A stretch of DNA of 64,000 nucleotides from Cytophagaceae bacterium. Lineage in GTDB: Bacteria; Bacteroidota; Bacteroidia; Cytophagales; Cytophagaceae. How positions within the stretch are numbered: position 1 is the first letter of the stretch; every line of letters begins with the position of its first letter. Of this stretch, positions 1 through 9,719 are shown one piece after another. Under the pieces are notes generated by a model. The model saw nothing but the letters and a program-made list of their open reading frames with translations. It had not been told where the DNA came from and ran no database searches. The position numbers were made by a program, and so were the translations under genes. Location: positions 58,220 to 122,219 of the forward strand of contig JALONM010000007.1 of NCBI GenBank assembly GCA_025454925.1, written 5' to 3'.

Positions 1-2
1 TT

Positions 3-593
3 ATCGAGCAGGCCCTTGCCCTTGGACATCAGGTAACAGCATTTGTTCGGAATCCTGCCAAACTTAAATTTTCCCACGCTCATCTAAATGTGATGCAAGG
101 AGATGTCATGGTGCTATCCACCTTGCAAACGGCAATGCAACATCAGGAAGCCGTGATTTGTTGCCTTGGTGCACCCGCTCTCAAAGCGGGAAAGTTGCGT
201 TCTATTGGAACACAACATATCATCAAAGCCATGAACGAAAATAATGTATCCCGTTTAATATGCCAATCGTCGTTAGGATTTGGAGATAGTGCAGTCCTGT
301 TGGACAATGCATCATTTTTTACAAAAAATTTTATCGTTCCATTTATTCTCCGCAAAACATTTGAAGAGCATGCCATTCAGGAGAAACTTATACAGCAAAG
401 TAATTTAAACTGGACAATTGTAAGGCCCGCTACCATGGACAACGGAAAATATACAGGTGTCTATAAACATGGTTTCCCCTATACAGACAAAAGTTTAACT
501 CTTAAAATTTCTAAAGCAGATGTGGCGAATTTCTTAGTAGCTCAACTGTCCTCTGCTACTTATCAAGGCAAAATTACAGGCATTTCCTACTAA
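3..593 (+). CDS. NAD(P)-binding (NmrA/SDR-like) protein, 5' end outside the window
   Basis: The reading frame is open from base 3, so the gene starts before the window and the first visible ATG (90) is internal. The visible part begins IEQALALGHQVTAFVRNPAK, which matches the segment just after the GxxGxxG nucleotide-binding loop of atypical short-chain dehydrogenases (NmrA / NAD(P)H-binding family). Further on are the typical strand 'AVICCLGAP', 'RLICQSSLGFG' and 'WTIVRPATMDNG', and a C-terminal 'ISKADVANFLVAQL' helix. Such proteins are cytosolic Rossmann-fold reductases or redox sensors; the substrate cannot be read from sequence. It is followed 19 bases later by the next gene on the same strand, probably one transcript. 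Confidence 0.8.
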   Translation: MEQALALGHQVTAFVRNPAKLKFSHAHLNVMQGDVMVLSTLQTAMQHQEAVICCLGAPALKAGKLRSIGTQHIIKAMNENNVSRLICQSSLGFGDSAVLLDNASFFTKNFIVPFILRKTFEEHAIQEKLIQQSNLNWTIVRPATMDNGKYTGVYKHGFPYTDKSLTLKISKADVANFLVAQLSSATYQGKITGISY

Positions 594-612
594 CCTAAAA
601 CCAACAGAAAAG

Positions 613-1023
613 ATGAACAACATACGAGCAATTTCGACAGGAGCCATGATATGGCTATTTATTTTTATCACATTTTCCATTTTAAGTTATGTGCCATCGA
701 TAAAAGATTCGCTGCACATTCAAACCCTCATAGTAGCCATATTCATTATTCCTTTTGCAGCATTCGGGGCTTATGTTTTCTACAAAAATGGCAATAACTT
801 AAATGGTCTTATGGCTGGCACAATCATGAGTGCAACGGCAATAGTGCTTGACGCAGTTATTACCGTTCCTTTGGTAGAACTGCCTAAAGGAGGCAGCTAT
901 GAAAGCTTTTTTACATTTCCATTGTTTTGGCTATTGGTGGCCATAAACACAACAACTATCTACTTTTACTGGATGTTATCAATAAAAGCGAAGCGCACTA
1001 TTGAGGGATCTCATGGATCGTAG
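613..1023 (+). CDS. Small four-helix membrane protein, DUF5367-like
   Basis: 136 residues with four hydrophobic segments (about 9-28, 38-58, 68-88 and 101-122), so an integral membrane protein. The layout and the motif FGAYVFYKNGNNLNG between helices 2 and 3 resemble the DUF5367 family of Bacteroidota and other bacteria; no function is known. It lies 19 bases after the NAD(P)-binding gene and ends just before a bidirectional terminator. The last dozen residues (AKRTIEGSHGS) are encoded by a copy of a dispersed repeat that also occurs at the right end of the window, so the native C-terminus may have been replaced or extended by a repeat insertion. Confidence 0.65.
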   Translation: MNNIRAISTGAMIWLFIFITFSILSYVPSIKDSLHIQTLIVAIFIIPFAAFGAYVFYKNGNNLNGLMAGTIMSATAIVLDAVITVPLVELPKGGSYESFFTFPLFWLLVAINTTTIYFYWMLSIKAKRTIEGSHGS

Positions 1024-1029
1024 ATCCAT
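986..1029 (+). repeat. Dispersed repeat copy A (palindromic core)
   Basis: 44 bases that match 63,921-63,964 with few differences; a diverged third copy is at 21,609-21,680 on the minus strand. The end of the element is a perfect inverted repeat, ATGGATC-GTA-GATCCAT (1,013-1,029). This copy lies over the 3' end and stop codon of the upstream gene. Similarity to the other copies ends right after the palindrome. Confidence 0.75.
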
Positions 1030-1077
1030 AAGCTCTCTCCGTCCTGCGTTTCACTTCTATCAGAAAAGTCGTACAAC

Positions 1078-1110
1078 AAAAAAAGAGCGCTTGTTACAGC
1101 GCTCTTTTTT
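1078..1110. terminator. Bidirectional intrinsic terminator
   Basis: A-run, stem GAGCGCT / AGCGCTC around a six-base loop, then a T-run. It lies between two genes that converge on it (membrane protein on plus, GH8 protein on minus) and can serve both. Confidence 0.85.
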
Positions 1111-1132
1111 CTTGTTTCGGATCTTAGCAGGA

Positions 1133-4100
1133 TTACTGCTTCACGATCTTTTTCACTGCTTTATTTTCTCCTTGTAAAATCTCGAGGCTGTAAACTCCCT
1201 GAGCATACTCGGAAATATTTAATTCCAATTGACCCATGCCTTTGGCAGTTTGCAGCAAGCGGCCGTTCAGGTCTCTCAACATAACCGTTGTTTCCTGACC
1301 TTCGTTCAACTGAATCATCACTTGATCTACGGCTGGGTTTGGACTTACCTGAATCTGCGAAGCAAATGCTTCGGACACATCGGTGGTTCCGTTACCGTTC
1401 AAGTTGATAACGAAGGAAGGTTCGTCGCTATCATCGCTATTGATCTGGATATTGCCAGTTTTAAAGCCTGTGCTAAGCGGACTGAAGCTCACGGTAAAGC
1501 TTACTGGCGTACCGGATGGAGCAATAAAGAAAGGTGCGCTTACGCCGGCAATTGCGAAGTCTACACCACTCAAGGTTATTGAAGTGATGACCAGATTTGC
1601 TGAGCCAGTATTGCTGATCGTAACTGTTACCGGAGCACTCGATTCGCCAATCTGCTGATTGTTGGTGAAGGCATAGGTGTTCGTATTCGACCAGGCGTTA
1701 CCTCCTACTGTTATCGAGATATTCGGTGCTGGAGCCGTTGTAACCGTTACAGTCATGTTATCTGAACTTGCTGCACAAGGTCCGTTGGCAGCTACAGTCC
1801 AGGTGAATGTATAAGGAGAACCTGCTACTGTAAGTCCATCCGCTACGACTGAAGCAGAGCTTGCATTTGGACTGAAGCTCACGCCTCCGGAAGTAGTAGA
1901 CCATGAGCCTGAAGCCGGACTTGCAGACAAGTTTACGCTTCCAGGAGTGATGGCCTGATCGGCGCCAGCATTGGCGGCAGCAAAGGTGGTAACGTTTACT
2001 TGCACGGCATCGGAGGATGGAGGACATACACCGTTGCTGATCGTCCAGGTATACACGTTCACTGACGCTGCTCCGCTAACCAAGGTATTGGCGGAACTTG
2101 CATCTGCAAAAGTACCCGCACCGGAAGTCACTGTCCATGCGCCGGTTCCTATGCTTGGTGTATTGGAAGCCAACACCAGGTTGTTGTTGGAACAAATTGA
2201 AATATCCGCCCCTGCATTGGCTGCTGTTGGAGCCTCTGAGCTGTTGATGGTGACATCGTCGGTAGAAGGTGTACACACCCCATTGCTTATGGTCCAGCGA
2301 AGTGTTACAGAAGTACCAGCGGTGAAGGTCACCGAAGAACTTGGACTATTACCATTGGCAATCGTAGCGGATCCGCTTACTACAGACCAGGTACCGGTGT
2401 TGCCAGAACCAGCAGCGTTGGCTGACAAGGTTGCTGAGCCACCGCATACATTTTGATCGGCACCGGCATCGGCAGTAGTCAAGCCGCCGCTATTGGTTAT
2501 TACCACATCGTCAATAGAAGGAGAACATACCCCGTTGCTAATGGTCCAGCGAAGTGTGACAGAACCAACGCCCAAACCTGTTACGGAAGAAGTAGCGCTA
2601 GAAGCATTGGTGATGGTGGCCGTTCCAGTCACTACAGACCAGGCGCCTGTACCAACGGTTGGCACATTGGCCGATAAATTAGCCGAGCTGGAACATACCG
2701 ATTGATCAGGACCTGCATTGGAAGTAGTGGGTGTTTCCGCGCGTGTAATCACCACATCGTCGGTGGATGGTGTGCATACGCCGTTGCTGATCGTCCAACG
2801 CAAGGTAACAGATCCTACTCCGATACCGGTTACACTGGAAGTAGCACTCGATGAAGTTACTACGGTAGCAGTGCCGCTCACTACGGACCAGGATCCTGTT
2901 CCTACGGTAGGAGCATTGCCTGACAAGGTAGCGGTAGTACCACAAATGGCTTGGTCTGCACCAGCATTCGCCATGGTAGGAACTGCCTGACCTGTAATCA
3001 CTACATCGTCGGTAGAAGCTACGCAGGGAGCGTTGCTGATGGTCCAGCGTAAGGTTACAGCACCGGTGCCAATTCCTGTTACAGTAGAGGTGGCGCTGGA
3101 AGCTGAAGTAATTGTTGCGGTGCCACTCACCACCGACCAGGCTCCGGTTCCAATGGTTGGAACGTTAGCGGCCAGCGTAGTAGTGGTTGCACATATAGTT
3201 TGATCGGCACCTGCATTCGCTGTTGTAGGTGCAGCAGCACTATTGATGGTGACTTCGTCAGTGGAAGGTGTACACACGCCGTTGCTGATGGTCCAGCGAA
3301 GCGTTACGGAAGTACCAGCGGTGAAGCTCACCGAGGAACTTGGACTGTTGACATTGGTAATCGTAGCGGATCCACTTACTACAGACCAGGTACCGGTGTT
3401 GCCGGAACCTGCAGCGTTGGCCGACAAGGTAGCGGTACTACCGCACACATTCTGATCGGTGCCAGCATTCGCTGTAGTGAGCCCTCCTGTATTAGTAATC
3501 ACAACATCGTCGGTAGAGGCCACGCAAGGAGCGTTGCTGATGGTCCAACGCAAGGTTACAGAACCAATTCCCAGGCCTGTTACCGAAGTGGTAGCACTGG
3601 AAGCATTCGCAATGGTAGCTGTGCCTGTTACCACAGACCACGATCCGGTACCCACGGCAGGCACATTCGCCGATACATTCGCCGAGCTGGAACATACCGA
3701 TTGATCGGCTCCCGCATTGGCTACCGTAGGTGCAGCGTTGCGTGTAATTACTACATCGTCGGTAGAAGGCGTACATACGCCGTTGCTTACTGTCCAACGA
3801 AGTGTTACAGACCCTACCCCGATTCCGGTTACAGTAGAAGTAGCGCTGGAAGCAGTAGTAATGGTTGCTGTACCGCTCACTACGGACCATGCACCGGTTC
3901 CTACCGTTGGAATGTTTCCATCCAGGGTGGTAGTAGCGGCACATATCGTTTGATCAGCTCCTGCATTGGCAGTGCTTGGTGCTGCCTGACGAGTAATGAT
4001 TACATCATCGGTAGAAGCCACGCATGGAGCGTTGCTGATGGTCCAACGTAAAGTCACAGCACCGGTACCAATTCCTGTTACGGTAGATGCAGCGCTGGTA

Positions 4101-7100
4101 GCCGTTGTAATGGTAGCCGTTCCGCTTACTACGGACCAGGAACCAGTTCCTACGGAAGGAACATTGGCAGCCAAGGTAGCCGTAGCAGCACAAATGGTTT
4201 GATCGGCACCCGCATTAGATACAGATGGCGCACTAACGCCTGTAATAACTACATCATCGGTGGAAGGCGTACACACTCCATTGCTTACGGTCCAACGTAA
4301 AGTAGCGGTGGTACCAGTGGTAATGGTTACGGTAGAGCTTGCGCTGCTGGCATTGCTAAAGGTAGCTGCGCCCGTCACAACAGACCAGGCACCGGTTCCA
4401 ACGGTAGGCGTATTTCCTGAAAGTGTTGCCGTAAGTCCGCAAACGGTTTGATCAGCACCGGCATTGGCGGTGGTAGGGGCAGCCAGGCGCGTAATAACAA
4501 CATCGTCGGTAGAAGGAGTAGAACACACTGCTCCTGTAATTGTCCAACGGAGGGTTACAGCTCCAGTGCCGATTCCTGTAACGGTTGTTCCAGGTAGTGA
4601 GGTGTTGGTAATGGTAGCTGTTCCGCTTACAACAGACCATGCACCGGTTCCAACGGTTGGAGTATTTCCAGCCAGAGTAGCCGTAGCCGAGCAAATGGTT
4701 TGATCAGCACCGGCGTTCGCCACGGTTGGTGCAGGACAATTTCCTGTACCGCTTAATACAATGATGTATGGATCTTCTGCACCTGTTTTGTCATCGTTGG
4801 CGATAGACAGCTGGGCTGTTTTCGCACCTACGGATGATGGATTGAAGGATACTGTAAAAGAAGTCGTTCCCAATGCTGCTACCGTACCTGCCAGCGGCTG
4901 AACGATGCTGAACTCTGCTGCATTGGCTCCTGATATGGCTACCCTTGGAGTTCCGGTTAAGGTTAACAAGGAATTACCCTGGTTTTCAATTACGAAGGTA
5001 ACAGCAGAACTGCTGGTGGATACCAACTGCGTTCCAAAATTATAGGATCCACCGCTTAAGATCGTAGTGGCAGATTGTGTTACGTTAATTTCAGGCGATA
5101 ATCCCAATCCTTTCAGATTGATGTAATAAGGATTTTCGTTCGCATCTGTATTGGCAATTTCTATGGCCGATAATTTTACGCCAGCAGAAAGTGGTTTGAA
5201 TATTACGGAGAAACCAACTGCAGATCCACCGGTTACAGTAGTGCTGAAAGAAGGTGATTGAACAATTCTGTAATGAACCGCATCGGCTCCTAATAGTTTC
5301 AACGCAGGTGTTCCATTCAAACTCAAGTCTCCGGATCCGTTGTTAATCAGCGTAAGTGGAATGACTAAGCTATCGCCCACCTGAGTATTAGCAAAGAAAA
5401 TTGTATCTCCGGATAAAACATTGGTTGAACCGTTTCTGACATTGATTTCAGGGGCAGCGGAATAACGGATGTTATCGATATAATACGTACGTGCTGCCGC
5501 TGTGGCCAGGTTGGTACCATTCGGATCAAGGATGATATCCATGAAAGCCGCTTCTGTGTTTCCGATATATTCAGAAAAATCAAAGTTTAATTCCGTCCAG
5601 GTATTGGCAGCGGTAGTTTTGCCATACGCCTGTGCTACTTCCGCAGTGCCATTGGCCTTTTTCAAAGAAACAATAACTTCTGCATTCGCATTGCTGGAAC
5701 GAACCATCAACGACACCACGGATTTACCAGGAGTCAGATTGAAATTAGGTCCGCAAGCTTTGTAACGAATTACGTCTGGCAACAAGGTAGCAGGACGAAC
5801 GAAGCTGGCTACGGTAGCACTCGTATTGATGCCTGTTGCCGATGGATTCGCCGCGAACTCATTGATCGGTCCAACCGGATTGAAAGCTAAGTTCAGGTAA
5901 CGGTTGTTGTCGTAGTCATTGAAAATACCGGTAGCTGGAATTTGTGTAGCGCAAGGTAATGCGGCGGCATACATAATGTTATCCAGGTAGTAGGTACGGG
6001 TGCTTGCGGTCGCTGAAGCAGAATTGGCCGCCAACGGATCGATAAAGATGTCAAAGGCTTTTACCAGAAGGTTTCCTTGAACAGAAGTAAAATCAAAGTA
6101 TAACGTCTCCCATTGGTTCGCTTTGGTAGTAGTGGCCGTGAACTCTGCAATGGTATTGATGGTAGTACCCGTTGCGGCATCTTTGAGCGACATCAACACT
6201 GGAACCCCGACAGCAGGAGAATACACCTGCATGCTTACGATTGTTTTGCCAGCAGACAGGTCCATGTTGTTGCCGCAAACTTTGTATCGGATAATTTGAT
6301 ACGTTGTGGTTTGAGGACGCACATACTGCGCTACAGTAGCAGAGGTGTTTGCACCTGTGGTAGCTGGATTGGCAAATACTTCGTTGAAAGTACCTGGAGG
6401 AGCAAATGGTAAAGAAACGTTTCGTTGGTTTTCGTAGTCATTGAAAATACCGGTGGCAGGTAAGTTTGCCAAACAAGGAGATACATCCAGACGGATATCA
6501 TCCAGGAAGTAAATGTTACCTCCTGAAATTGCTGGATCTCCGTTGGCAACGTCGCCCGGATCCACAAAAACTTCAAGATGACGAATTCCGGCTACTCCAA
6601 TAGCAGCAGAGTGATCGAAGTACAAACGCTCCCACTGATTTACTTTGGTGGTGCGCACTTTTACACTACTGGTAGAAGGATAGGTGGTAGTATTGGCTAC
6701 GTCTGCATTGGTCTTTAAGTTCATCAACACCGGGATGTTGGCGGCAGGAGAATACACCAGCATACTTACAATGTATTTGCTGGATGTGATGGCGATGTTG
6801 TTAGTGGTTCCGCACATTACATAACGCACACCACTGTAGGTACCTGTAGCAGGGCGCGTGAAACGTGCCGCCTGGTAGCTAGGGTTCGTCGCATTTACTT
6901 GTGGATTCAATTGCAACTCTGACCAGGCAGGGATAGAAAATGCTAACGCTGAATTGGAATAGTTGCCATCAAAATCCTGTACCACCTCATTGGTGGTAAA
7001 GGCTCCTGGACAGGCTACAATGGTAGCGTTTAAATTAACTTGATAAGCCGTTCTTGTGACATCGCTGTTGTTGATGGTAAAAGAACCCGCTGGAGTGGCC

Positions 7101-8956
7101 GCTGTAGTGGACGTAACACGCACCCAGAAATATACCGAGTCATTCACAGGACAGGTGGTAGGCACGGTTCCTACGATAGAATAGGCTGCTGGCGTAGCTG
7201 TAATGCTTGTAATATTAAGCGGAGCATCTCCTGTATTTTTAATTTTAAATCTTCTGTGATTATTGGAAGATGTTCCAGAAGTTCCCATGTTAAAGGTGCT
7301 CAAATGAGCCAAGGGAGTTAATTCCTGAAACACAGAAATCCTAGGAGCAGTCGTATTGGCGGTACCAACCCCTGTTAAGGTGATGTTGTACGTTGCCTCG
7401 TCTGTATCAGGGTCGTTAGAAGCTATGGTTAAGGTAGCTGTTTTCGCACCAACTGTAGTCGGACGGAATTCCACCGTGAAAGTAACAGAAGTATTCCCGT
7501 TCAAGGTTGCCGGAAGGGATTGAGTTAAAATAAACTGCGATGCATCTGCTCCGCCCAGCACTACGCGAGGTGTACCCGTTAAAGTAAGGGCATTAAATCC
7601 TTTGTTCTGTACTGTAAAAGTAACCAGCTTACCATTGGTAGCAGGAGGCAAGGTTTGCTGATTCTGAAAATCGTAAGTAGAACCATCCGGAACATCTAAG
7701 GCTCCAACTGCTATGTTGATATCACGCTGAGAAGTAGTACCGAGTTTCCACATGTTACCGGTCATCATAAACAGAGAAAGACAACGCAGGGTATTTCCGA
7801 AATATCCAGAAAGAGTAACGTTTTGAATCACATCTTTAACGTTTCTGGTTTGCGTGTACATATTGTTCATCAAAGTCTGGTTGGCAGATGTGGTACCCAT
7901 CACTGCCATCGCGAAGGTGGAAACGAATGTAGCGTTGTGCTGATTTCCGGAATATAAATTTCCATTCTGAAATAATGGACCGCGTACGTTGGTAGCTCCT
8001 TGGGAAGCCACATATGTAGACATTTTAGTACAAAGAGACGCCGCTTGGGAAGCAGTAGTGCTGCCATTCCACAAAACATCCTGTGCCATACGCATCGGGT
8101 TACGACAGGCATCGTATCCATATCCATCTGTAGGAATACCAAGTGGAGACCCGTTACAGGTATTGCGCACACCCAAGTTGTTGCACCAGTCAGAAACTAA
8201 ACCAGTAGTGGAGTTGGCATTGGCATTCAATAAAGAATACGCTGCACCTACAGCGCTGTTCCAAACAGAAGCATTGGAGGGATTCAATACAGCAAACTCA
8301 CGGTAGTATGCTGGAGACTGGTAACTTGGGTTACGGCAGTTATCGCCGAAGCCCCAACCATCGCCGTTGATGGCCTGGAAGGAGGATGGATGAATTTCAA
8401 ATTGTCTGATTTTATTCATCATGTTAGTCGCCTCGGTACCATAATCGTAGGGAGAATTTAGGGTAGGCCACTGGTTTTCGGCTACCAGCAAGGCAAAGGT
8501 AGCGTCCAATTCAGAGTCCGTGGCACCGTTGTTACCACTTACACCCGAACAGCCGTCAATACGCCAGTGCATAAACCCATTGCCGTTGGAGTTGGCTTTG
8601 TAATAAGCCCAAAGTCCATCGAACAAATCCTTGTCGGCTGCATAAGCAGCCAGCATCATACCATAGGCGATACCTTCCGATACAGTACGGTTAGGTTCGT
8701 CGAATTTTACACGATAACGGTTGGGAGAACCACCACAGGAAACCACATAATTAGCTTTCCATTCGATGTAGGCATTTGCCGCATCGGTCGATTTGCCGTA
8801 AGTACCACCCGTGGGTAAGTTGGTTGGCATAATGCCTCCCGCATACGTTTGGTTGGCACCAAAGGGCACAACGGCTCCCGCAGGAGTGTTGATTTGTGCT
8901 GGGGCTATACTACAAAATAGCAGTATAGGCACAATAAATTTGATTGCCTTTAGCAT
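1133..8956 (-). CDS. Secreted multidomain GH8 glycanase with T9SS type A sorting domain
   Basis: 2,607 residues, exported by Sec (signal peptide to about residue 20, ending APAQ) and then probably through the type IX system. Domains in order: glycoside hydrolase family 8 (about 25-400), with the likely proton donor Glu94 in SEGIAYGM and the conserved acidic motif ATDSELD (Asp147); two choice-of-anchor-D-like Ig domains (411-640); three related jelly-roll-like modules with the phrase IFNDY-N (about 650-1165); two more anchor-D domains (1166-1405); twelve tandem NAGADQ-type Ig/PKD-like repeats (about 1410-2406); one anchor-D domain; and a T9SS type A tail from about 2533 (SPNPAVDQ to the end). 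GH8 enzymes cut beta-1,4-glucan, xylan or chitosan; which one is not decided here. The promoter is at 9,000-9,030 and the terminator at 1,078-1,110, so the gene looks monocistronic. Confidence 0.9.
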   Translation of the reverse strand: MLKAIKFIVPILLFCSIAPAQINTPAGAVVPFGANQTYAGGIMPTNLPTGGTYGKSTDAANAYIEWKANYVVSCGGSPNRYRVKFDEPNRTVSEGIAYGMMLAAYAADKDLFDGLWAYYKANSNGNGFMHWRIDGCSGVSGNNGATDSELDATFALLVAENQWPTLNSPYDYGTEATNMMNKIRQFEIHPSSFQAINGDGWGFGDNCRNPSYQSPAYYREFAVLNPSNASVWNSAVGAAYSLLNANANSTTGLVSDWCNNLGVRNTCNGSPLGIPTDGYGYDACRNPMRMAQDVLWNGSTTASQAASLCTKMSTYVASQGATNVRGPLFQNGNLYSGNQHNATFVSTFAMAVMGTTSANQTLMNNMYTQTRNVKDVIQNVTLSGYFGNTLRCLSLFMMTGNMWKLGTTSQRDINIAVGALDVPDGSTYDFQNQQTLPPATNGKLVTFTVQNKGFNALTLTGTPRVVLGGADASQFILTQSLPATLNGNTSVTFTVEFRPTTVGAKTATLTIASNDPDTDEATYNITLTGVGTANTTAPRISVFQELTPLAHLSTFNMGTSGTSSNNHRRFKIKNTGDAPLNITSITATPAAYSIVGTVPTTCPVNDSVYFWVRVTSTTAATPAGSFTINNSDVTRTAYQVNLNATIVACPGAFTTNEVVQDFDGNYSNSALAFSIPAWSELQLNPQVNATNPSYQAARFTRPATGTYSGVRYVMCGTTNNIAITSSKYIVSMLVYSPAANIPVLMNLKTNADVANTTTYPSTSSVKVRTTKVNQWERLYFDHSAAIGVAGIRHLEVFVDPGDVANGDPAISGGNIYFLDDIRLDVSPCLANLPATGIFNDYENQRNVSLPFAPPGTFNEVFANPATTGANTSATVAQYVRPQTTTYQIIRYKVCGNNMDLSAGKTIVSMQVYSPAVGVPVLMSLKDAATGTTINTIAEFTATTTKANQWETLYFDFTSVQGNLLVKAFDIFIDPLAANSASATASTRTYYLDNIMYAAALPCATQIPATGIFNDYDNNRYLNLAFNPVGPINEFAANPSATGINTSATVASFVRPATLLPDVIRYKACGPNFNLTPGKSVVSLMVRSSNANAEVIVSLKKANGTAEVAQAYGKTTAANTWTELNFDFSEYIGNTEAAFMDIILDPNGTNLATAAARTYYIDNIRYSAAPEINVRNGSTNVLSGDTIFFANTQVGDSLVIPLTLINNGSGDLSLNGTPALKLLGADAVHYRIVQSPSFSTTVTGGSAVGFSVIFKPLSAGVKLSAIEIANTDANENPYYINLKGLGLSPEINVTQSATTILSGGSYNFGTQLVSTSSSAVTFVIENQGNSLLTLTGTPRVAISGANAAEFSIVQPLAGTVAALGTTSFTVSFNPSSVGAKTAQLSIANDDKTGAEDPYIIVLSGTGNCPAPTVANAGADQTICSATATLAGNTPTVGTGAWSVVSGTATITNTSLPGTTVTGIGTGAVTLRWTITGAVCSTPSTDDVVITRLAAPTTANAGADQTVCGLTATLSGNTPTVGTGAWSVVTGAATFSNASSASSTVTITTGTTATLRWTVSNGVCTPSTDDVVITGVSAPSVSNAGADQTICAATATLAANVPSVGTGSWSVVSGTATITTATSAASTVTGIGTGAVTLRWTISNAPCVASTDDVIITRQAAPSTANAGADQTICAATTTLDGNIPTVGTGAWSVVSGTATITTASSATSTVTGIGVGSVTLRWTVSNGVCTPSTDDVVITRNAAPTVANAGADQSVCSSSANVSANVPAVGTGSWSVVTGTATIANASSATTSVTGLGIGSVTLRWTISNAPCVASTDDVVITNTGGLTTANAGTDQNVCGSTATLSANAAGSGNTGTWSVVSGSATITNVNSPSSSVSFTAGTSVTLRWTISNGVCTPSTDEVTINSAAAPTTANAGADQTICATTTTLAANVPTIGTGAWSVVSGTATITSASSATSTVTGIGTGAVTLRWTISNAPCVASTDDVVITGQAVPTMANAGADQAICGTTATLSGNAPTVGTGSWSVVSGTATVVTSSSATSSVTGIGVGSVTLRWTISNGVCTPSTDDVVITRAETPTTSNAGPDQSVCSSSANLSANVPTVGTGAWSVVTGTATITNASSATSSVTGLGVGSVTLRWTISNGVCSPSIDDVVITNSGGLTTADAGADQNVCGGSATLSANAAGSGNTGTWSVVSGSATIANGNSPSSSVTFTAGTSVTLRWTISNGVCTPSTDDVTINSSEAPTAANAGADISICSNNNLVLASNTPSIGTGAWTVTSGAGTFADASSANTLVSGAASVNVYTWTISNGVCPPSSDAVQVNVTTFAAANAGADQAITPGSVNLSASPASGSWSTTSGGVSFSPNASSASVVADGLTVAGSPYTFTWTVAANGPCAASSDNMTVTVTTAPAPNISITVGGNAWSNTNTYAFTNNQQIGESSAPVTVTISNTGSANLVITSITLSGVDFAIAGVSAPFFIAPSGTPVSFTVSFSPLSTGFKTGNIQINSDDSDEPSFVINLNGNGTTDVSEAFASQIQVSPNPAVDQVMIQLNEGQETTVMLRDLNGRLLQTAKGMGQLELNISEYAQGVYSLEILQGENKAVKKIVKQ
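1750..4735 (-). repeat. Twelve tandem repeats (~80 codons each) inside the GH8 protein
   Basis: Each unit encodes a pattern of the type APTxANAGADQTIC, then TGAWSVVSGTATI, then VTLRWTISNGVC and DDVVIT. Units 6 and 10, counted from the N-terminus, are almost identical at DNA level and lie 999 bases apart (for example starts at 3,289 and 2,290), which shows a four-unit higher-order duplication. The last unit (AAANAGADQAITPG) is the most divergent. Confidence 0.85.
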
Positions 8957-8999
8957 AGTGTTTAACCGATTTTGTTTTATACTTTTTCAATTCGGTTTT

Positions 9000-9030
9000 C
9001 AAAAGTACATATCAAAATTCACTTAAACAA
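9000..9030 (-). promoter_or_regulatory. Bacteroidota-type promoter of the GH8 gene
   Basis: On the minus strand TTG (9,030-9,028), a 20-base spacer and TACTTTTG (9,007-9,000), which matches the TTG-N20-TAnnTTTG consensus. It would start transcription a few bases further on, about 35-40 bases before the GH8 ATG. Confidence 0.55.
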
Positions 9031-9176
9031 TGACTGGTAGTTACGTAATTCGCTTACAATCAAATTGTTACGCATCAAATATTACATTTAGTTACCATTG
9101 TATTTTAATAACAATAGATTGTAAACCAGGAAGACAATTACTAATCAAAGAACCGTAAATATCGATGACTACCAAT

Positions 9177-9205
9177 AAAAAAAGCGGGAATGTCCCGCTT
9201 TTTTT
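9177..9205. terminator. Intrinsic terminator after the nadC operon
   Basis: Near-perfect hairpin AAAAAAAGCGGGA / TCCCGCTTTTTTT with loop ATG. It ends the minus-strand DUF4783-nadC-YcxB transcript and lies between that operon and the GH8 promoter. Confidence 0.85.
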
Positions 9206-9229
9206 ATACTAAATATTTAATTATTCTTA

Positions 9230-9709
9230 TTATTTAATGTACTCTTTTCTTTTTAAAATGGTTTCCACCAATTTAATATCATGATCTGAGTTAAAAATTT
9301 TATAGGGTAAGTAAAACATTTGAGCTTTATTGATGATCAGGAGAAAGTGATCTTTGTTTTGCTGAGCTTCCGTTATCATTTCCCACTTGATCGGACTTCC
9401 ACGCTGAGCATCCAGCTTCACCATCATCTGACGACTATCGATTTCATAAGAAAGTTTGTCGAACATAATTTGATTCTGAGGCAACTGAGTTACCCCAAAA
9501 AATTGAAGTGCCCAAAATCCCACGTATAATAGTGTAACCACCAGGGAGGTAATGATAAACCACCACTTATAATCAGACATTATAAAAGCCAGGCAGGCAA
9601 ATGCAATAGGACCAGCAATATACCACCATTGTTTTTTGATCAGATTGATGAGAGCAAGCTTCACATATGTGTTTTTGGGCAATTGGTATTTTTTTGTTTT
9701 GGCTATCAT
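9230..9709 (-). CDS. YcxB-like membrane protein
   Basis: 159 residues. Two adjacent hydrophobic segments (about 28-45 and 49-71) are followed by a soluble domain with the pattern of the YcxB-like C-terminal domain: IKWEMITEA, then FLLIINKAQMFYLPYKIF. Members of this family sit in the inner membrane with a small PH-like cytoplasmic domain; their role is unknown. It starts 10 bases after the nadC stop and is the last gene of the operon before a strong terminator. Confidence 0.65.
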   Translation of the reverse strand: MIAKTKKYQLPKNTYVKLALINLIKKQWWYIAGPIAFACLAFIMSDYKWWFIITSLVVTLLYVGFWALQFFGVTQLPQNQIMFDKLSYEIDSRQMMVKLDAQRGSPIKWEMITEAQQNKDHFLLIINKAQMFYLPYKIFNSDHDIKLVETILKRKEYIK

Positions 9710-9719
9710 AGGTAATTCA

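Noticed and set aside
3200..4051. 283-codon plus-strand frame and several shorter plus-strand frames across 1,970-4,700
   Set aside because: They run antisense to the tandem repeats of the GH8 protein and repeat with the same 240-base period; low-complexity composition and no start signal.
1750..4735. CRISPR-like regular repetition
   Set aside because: The 240-base period is in frame, has no short direct repeat with unique spacers, and encodes an Ig/PKD-like domain.
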